Source: Syntrophomonadaceae bacterium
GTDB taxonomy: Bacteria; Bacillota; Ch66; Ch109
DNA: 6,317 nt
Assembly (NCBI GenBank): GCA_012512295.1
Contig: JAAZDI010000275.1
Location: 1-6,317 of the forward strand
Reading direction: 5' to 3'
A model generated the notes under the pieces. The model had not been told where the DNA came from, searched no databases, and saw only the letters and a list, made by a program, of their open reading frames with translations. The stretch's first letter is position 1. Each line of letters opens with the position of its first letter. The translations under genes were made by a program, and so were the position numbers. Shown here piece by piece: positions 4,190 through 6,317 of this stretch.

Positions 4190-5887
4190 GTGTCCAGGCA
4201 AAAGAGTCCTGAGGAATACAATTCAGCGCAAATTCAACAGCGAATACCACCACTTCCATCAGATTGTGGTTGGGTTTATACGGTCACGGCCAGTGATAAC
4301 CTAGCTTCGATTGCCCGTGACTTTCAGATTCGAGTCCGAGAAATAATAAATGCTAATCCGGATATAAGGCCACCCTATGCCCTTACTCCTGGACAAAGGC
4401 TGGTCATACCGATTAGGGTGCATACTGTTGTCCGAGGAGAATCCCTATCTGTTATCGGTAATTCCTATAGTGTAGATTGGCGGGATATCGCCCGGGTTAA
4501 CGGACTTCGGGCTCCCTATACTATTTATCCGGGGCAAAGACTGGCCATCCCCGGGGTATTTTGTGACATAACCGGGCCGACCCCAACGCCAACCCCGACT
4601 ATCCCCCCGCCACTGCCGCCGGATTGCGGTTGGCTCTATACTGTAAAATCAGGCGATACCCTAGCTATAATTGCCCGAAACTTCCAAATTCCGGTCCAAG
4701 CAGTAATTGAGGCTAATCCCAATATCCCTCCGCCTTATTTGATCTATCCTGGTGAACGGATACTCATCCCAGTCGAGGTCCACACGGTTACCAGGGGCCA
4801 AACCCTTTACAGTATTGGCGAGCTTTACGGTTTTGACTGGCGGGATATTGCTCGCGTTAATGGAATTTCACCCCCATATACGATTTACGTCGGTCAAAGG
4901 CTGGCTATCCCGGGGGTAACCTGTGATATTACTATCCCAACACCGACCCCAACCCCAACGCCAACTCCGACCATCCCACCGCCGCTGCCACCAGATTGTG
5001 GTTGGCTCTATACAGTCAGAGTTGGTGATACCCTGTCCTCGATCGCTAACAAATTCCGGATTCCATTACAATCTGTGCTTGAGGTTAATCCGGACATTGA
5101 ACCACCGTATACAATCTATCCCGGCGATCAAGTAGTGCTGCCAATTAAGGTCCACACTGTCACCCGGGGGCAAACCCTGTATAGTATCGGTGAGCTCTAT
5201 GGTTTTGACTGGCGGGATATTGCCCGGGTTAATGAAATATCAGCTCCATACACACTCGCTATCGGTCAAAGACTAGCTATCCCCGGGGTAACTTGTGATA
5301 TTACCATTCCGATTCCGACGCCAATACCAGGACCCAGACCAACGCCTAGACCGAGACCGACCCCGACCCCAACACCAAGACCTAGGCCAACACCAAGACC
5401 GAGACCTACATTGACACCGGAGGTACCAGAAGAAGAAATTCCTGCGGAAGAAATAATCGAAGAAGAGATTATTGAAGAGATTACTGAAGAGGTAGAAAAT
5501 GGTCTAGCCGAAGAAATCCTGGCTTATGAACCGTATCCAGTGGCTGATCGACAAAAAAGGGCTTTGGTTTTGAAGCCCACCAATCGAGTACCGCGAGCGA
5601 AGGCCTACATCCTCCTGGACTACAACCGTAATTGTATCCTAGTCCATTTGGATCAGGTGCCGGAGCCAAACCAATTCGGCCGTGAATATGACACCTATAA
5701 AGTATGGCTGCGGCATCAGGACCGGTACTCGGTTCATACGTTATATAAAACTCCGCAAGATGTCTGGGTATACCATGGAGCCGTAGACAACCAGCTGAGA
5801 GACTACGATGGCGTAATTATTTCCGCAGAAAGAAGAAGAAATACTGTTGAACCAGCCGGGCCGATTATTGCGACCGGTAGATTATAA
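4190..5887 (+). CDS. Six-LysM protein with acidic segment and RskA-like C-terminal domain
   Basis: The 565-residue product contains six LysM domains, the fold that binds peptidoglycan or chitin-type glycans, at about 29-74, 77-121, 149-194, 197-241, 273-318 and 321-365. They form three double modules, each opened by a DCGW motif and closed by CDIT, with cysteines at 26/125, 146/245 and 270/369. Pro-Thr linkers separate the modules. A Pro/Thr/Arg-rich stretch (about 376-410, seven Arg) is followed by a Glu-rich segment (411-444). The C-terminus (about 458-565: LVLKPTNRVPRAKAYILL, YKVWL, GVIISAERR, EPAGPIIATGRL) resembles the sensor domain of RskA-type anti-sigma factors; this is recognition by pattern. 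There is no signal peptide, membrane segment, lipobox or catalytic domain. GTG at 4190 has AAGGAG 9 nt upstream. A spore-coat or spore-cortex role, as for signal-less SafA, is possible but inferred; non-classical export is the alternative. Confidence 0.9.
   Translation: MSRQKSPEEYNSAQIQQRIPPLPSDCGWVYTVTASDNLASIARDFQIRVREIINANPDIRPPYALTPGQRLVIPIRVHTVVRGESLSVIGNSYSVDWRDIARVNGLRAPYTIYPGQRLAIPGVFCDITGPTPTPTPTIPPPLPPDCGWLYTVKSGDTLAIIARNFQIPVQAVIEANPNIPPPYLIYPGERILIPVEVHTVTRGQTLYSIGELYGFDWRDIARVNGISPPYTIYVGQRLAIPGVTCDITIPTPTPTPTPTPTIPPPLPPDCGWLYTVRVGDTLSSIANKFRIPLQSVLEVNPDIEPPYTIYPGDQVVLPIKVHTVTRGQTLYSIGELYGFDWRDIARVNEISAPYTLAIGQRLAIPGVTCDITIPIPTPIPGPRPTPRPRPTPTPTPRPRPTPRPRPTLTPEVPEEEIPAEEIIEEEIIEEITEEVENGLAEEILAYEPYPVADRQKRALVLKPTNRVPRAKAYILLDYNRNCILVHLDQVPEPNQFGREYDTYKVWLRHQDRYSVHTLYKTPQDVWVYHGAVDNQLRDYDGVIISAERRRNTVEPAGPIIATGRL
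4265..5296 (+). repeat. Three in-frame repeats of a 100-residue double-LysM module
   Basis: Cys-to-Cys modules occupy 4265-4564, 4625-4924 and 4997-5296, each exactly 300 nt. Modules 2 and 3 are the most alike: their second LysM shares the run VHTVTRGQTLYSIGELYGF and continues with DWRDIARVN, while module 1 has diverged (VHTVVRGESLSVIGNSYSV). The spacers between modules are PT-rich and differ in length (20 and 24 residues). The pattern indicates serial duplication within the gene, the most recent event producing modules 2 and 3. Confidence 0.9.
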
Positions 5888-5902
5888 TTAAAACCGTTAC
5901 TA

Positions 5903-5963
5903 GTTAACTCGTTCAGCTTCGCTGAACATCGGGGCTTCAGGTGGAGACTTTACTCCACCTGAA
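5903..5963 (-). repeat. Right copy of 61-bp double-hairpin repeat
   Basis: This is the reverse-complement partner of 3952-4012, with 8 mismatches over 61 nt. Here both hairpins are perfect: GTTCAGC-TTC-GCTGAAC (5911-5927), then ATCGGGG, then a 12-bp stem CTTCAGGTGGAG / CTCCACCTGAAG (5935-5964) with a 6-nt loop. It begins 15 nt after the stop of the LysM gene and ends just before the IS256-type remnant. The better preserved stems suggest it is the less decayed copy. Confidence 0.85.
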
Positions 5964-5964
5964 G
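5935..5964 (+). terminator. Strong hairpin downstream of the LysM gene, possible terminator
   Basis: A perfect 12-bp stem with loop ACTTTA lies 47 nt after the LysM stop codon, followed by TTTGGAG. The stem is strong but the T-run is only three bases, so efficient intrinsic termination is doubtful. As part of the 61-bp repeat it may serve as terminator or mRNA-stabilising 3' end incidentally. Confidence 0.35.
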
Positions 5965-5965
5965 T

Positions 5966-6272
5966 TTGGAGAATATAATTATTTTTGTGTAAAGGGCAAA
6001 GCTACCATCAAAGGAGTTGACCGTTTATGCAAGACAAGAGAACCCTTTTGGCCCAGGATCTGGCCAAAGACTGTAAATCAGTCAAAGACGTTCACAACCT
6101 ATTGAAAGACTTATTTAAACGAACCATTGAAGAAGTCTTAGAGGAAGAACTGAACGAGCATTTAGGTTATGAAAAGTATAGAATTGAAGCTAAAAATTCA
6201 GGCAACAGCCGTAACGGTTACAGTCGGAAATCCCAAAATTTGGTTTTTCAGAGTGTGTAAAATAAATTGTGC
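5966..6272 (+). mobile_element. Internally truncated IS256-family element (boundaries approximate)
   Basis: The segment carries an IS256-type transposase start, preceded by an AT-rich stretch, ATAATTATTTTTGTGTAAAG (about 5974-5993), that resembles the ends of this family. It is closed after only about 70 codons by another AT-rich stretch, GTGTGTAAAATAAATTGT (about 6254-6271). This suggests either an internal deletion joining the left end to the other terminus, or interruption by a second element. The inverted repeats cannot be aligned convincingly and no target duplication is visible, so the limits given are estimates. Confidence 0.35.
6027..6260 (+). pseudogene. IS256-family transposase, N-terminal remnant
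   Basis: The first 69 or so residues match the N-terminal region of mutator/IS256-type transposases, with the helical region LLKDLFKRTIEEVLEEEL (25-42) and the signature HLGYEKY followed by NSGNSRNGYSRKS (45-69). After that the frame leaves the family pattern (expected next: a K-T-x-x-G and a PRDR motif), reads QNLVFQSV and stops at 6258-6260. Intact members are roughly 400 residues, so the whole DDE catalytic domain is missing and transposition from this copy is not possible. The ATG has AAGGAG 10 nt upstream, so a short peptide could still be made. Nothing after the stop resumes the transposase in the remaining 57 nt. Confidence 0.85.
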
Positions 6273-6274
6273 TT

Positions 6275-6311
6275 CTGCTCTTTCCGAATATAAAATGAAA
6301 CGGAAAGGCAG
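6275..6311. other. Imperfect palindrome at the right edge
   Basis: CTGC-T-CTTTCCG (6275-6286) pairs with CGGAAAGGCAG (6301-6311), 11 pairs with one bulged T around a 14-nt AT-rich loop. No T-run follows on either strand, so it does not look like a terminator. It may be part of an element end or of a feature continuing past the window. Confidence 0.45.
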
Positions 6312-6317
6312 GAATAC

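Noticed and set aside
4923..5135. Plus-strand 70-codon frame inside the LysM gene
   Set aside because: It is a shadow of the PT-rich repeat region in another frame, with low-complexity Pro/Gln/Arg translation and no ribosome binding site.
5481..5669. Minus-strand 62-codon frame opposite the LysM C-terminus
   Set aside because: It lies antisense to a well-supported coding region and has no recognisable domain or ribosome binding site.

Overview
The window looks like chromosome of a low-to-mid GC Gram-positive of the Clostridia type (Firmicutes). The evidence is the PLP synthase pair pdxS-pdxT, strong GGAGG-like ribosome binding sites, frequent GTG starts (ruvC, ruvA, ruvB and the LysM gene), and a large LysM protein. 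No 16S or other lineage marker is present, so placement below class level is inference.

The left two thirds (1-3783) is one minus-strand block. In transcription order it carries ruvC, ruvA and ruvB (Holliday-junction resolvase and branch migration motor), then pdxS and the first 99 codons of pdxT (vitamin B6 synthesis), which runs off the left edge. ruvC and ruvA are 11 nt apart. ruvA and ruvB are separated by 123 nt holding a possible 18-codon lysine-rich ORF. A sigma-A-like promoter candidate lies between ruvB and pdxS, and a terminator-like hairpin lies between pdxS and pdxT. RuvB and PdxS are textbook, RuvC uses the His-containing active-site variant, and RuvA is clearly divergent.

The right third (3784-6317) is accessory in character. 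A plus-strand gene of 565 codons encodes three copies of a double-LysM module, each closed by two cysteines exactly 99 positions apart. These are followed by Pro/Thr/Arg linkers, an acidic segment and a C-terminal domain resembling the extracytoplasmic part of RskA-type anti-sigma factors. It has no signal peptide and no membrane segment. The gene sits between two inverted copies of a 61-bp double-hairpin repeat (53 of 61 positions identical). The right copy abuts the remnant of an IS256-family element, whose transposase is cut off after about 69 residues.

The ruv genes act together in recombinational repair and the pdx genes together make pyridoxal 5'-phosphate. The LysM gene is divergent from both and appears to be an independent unit, perhaps cell-wall or spore related. 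The main candidates for something undescribed are the architecture of the LysM protein and its bracketing by the inverted repeats.
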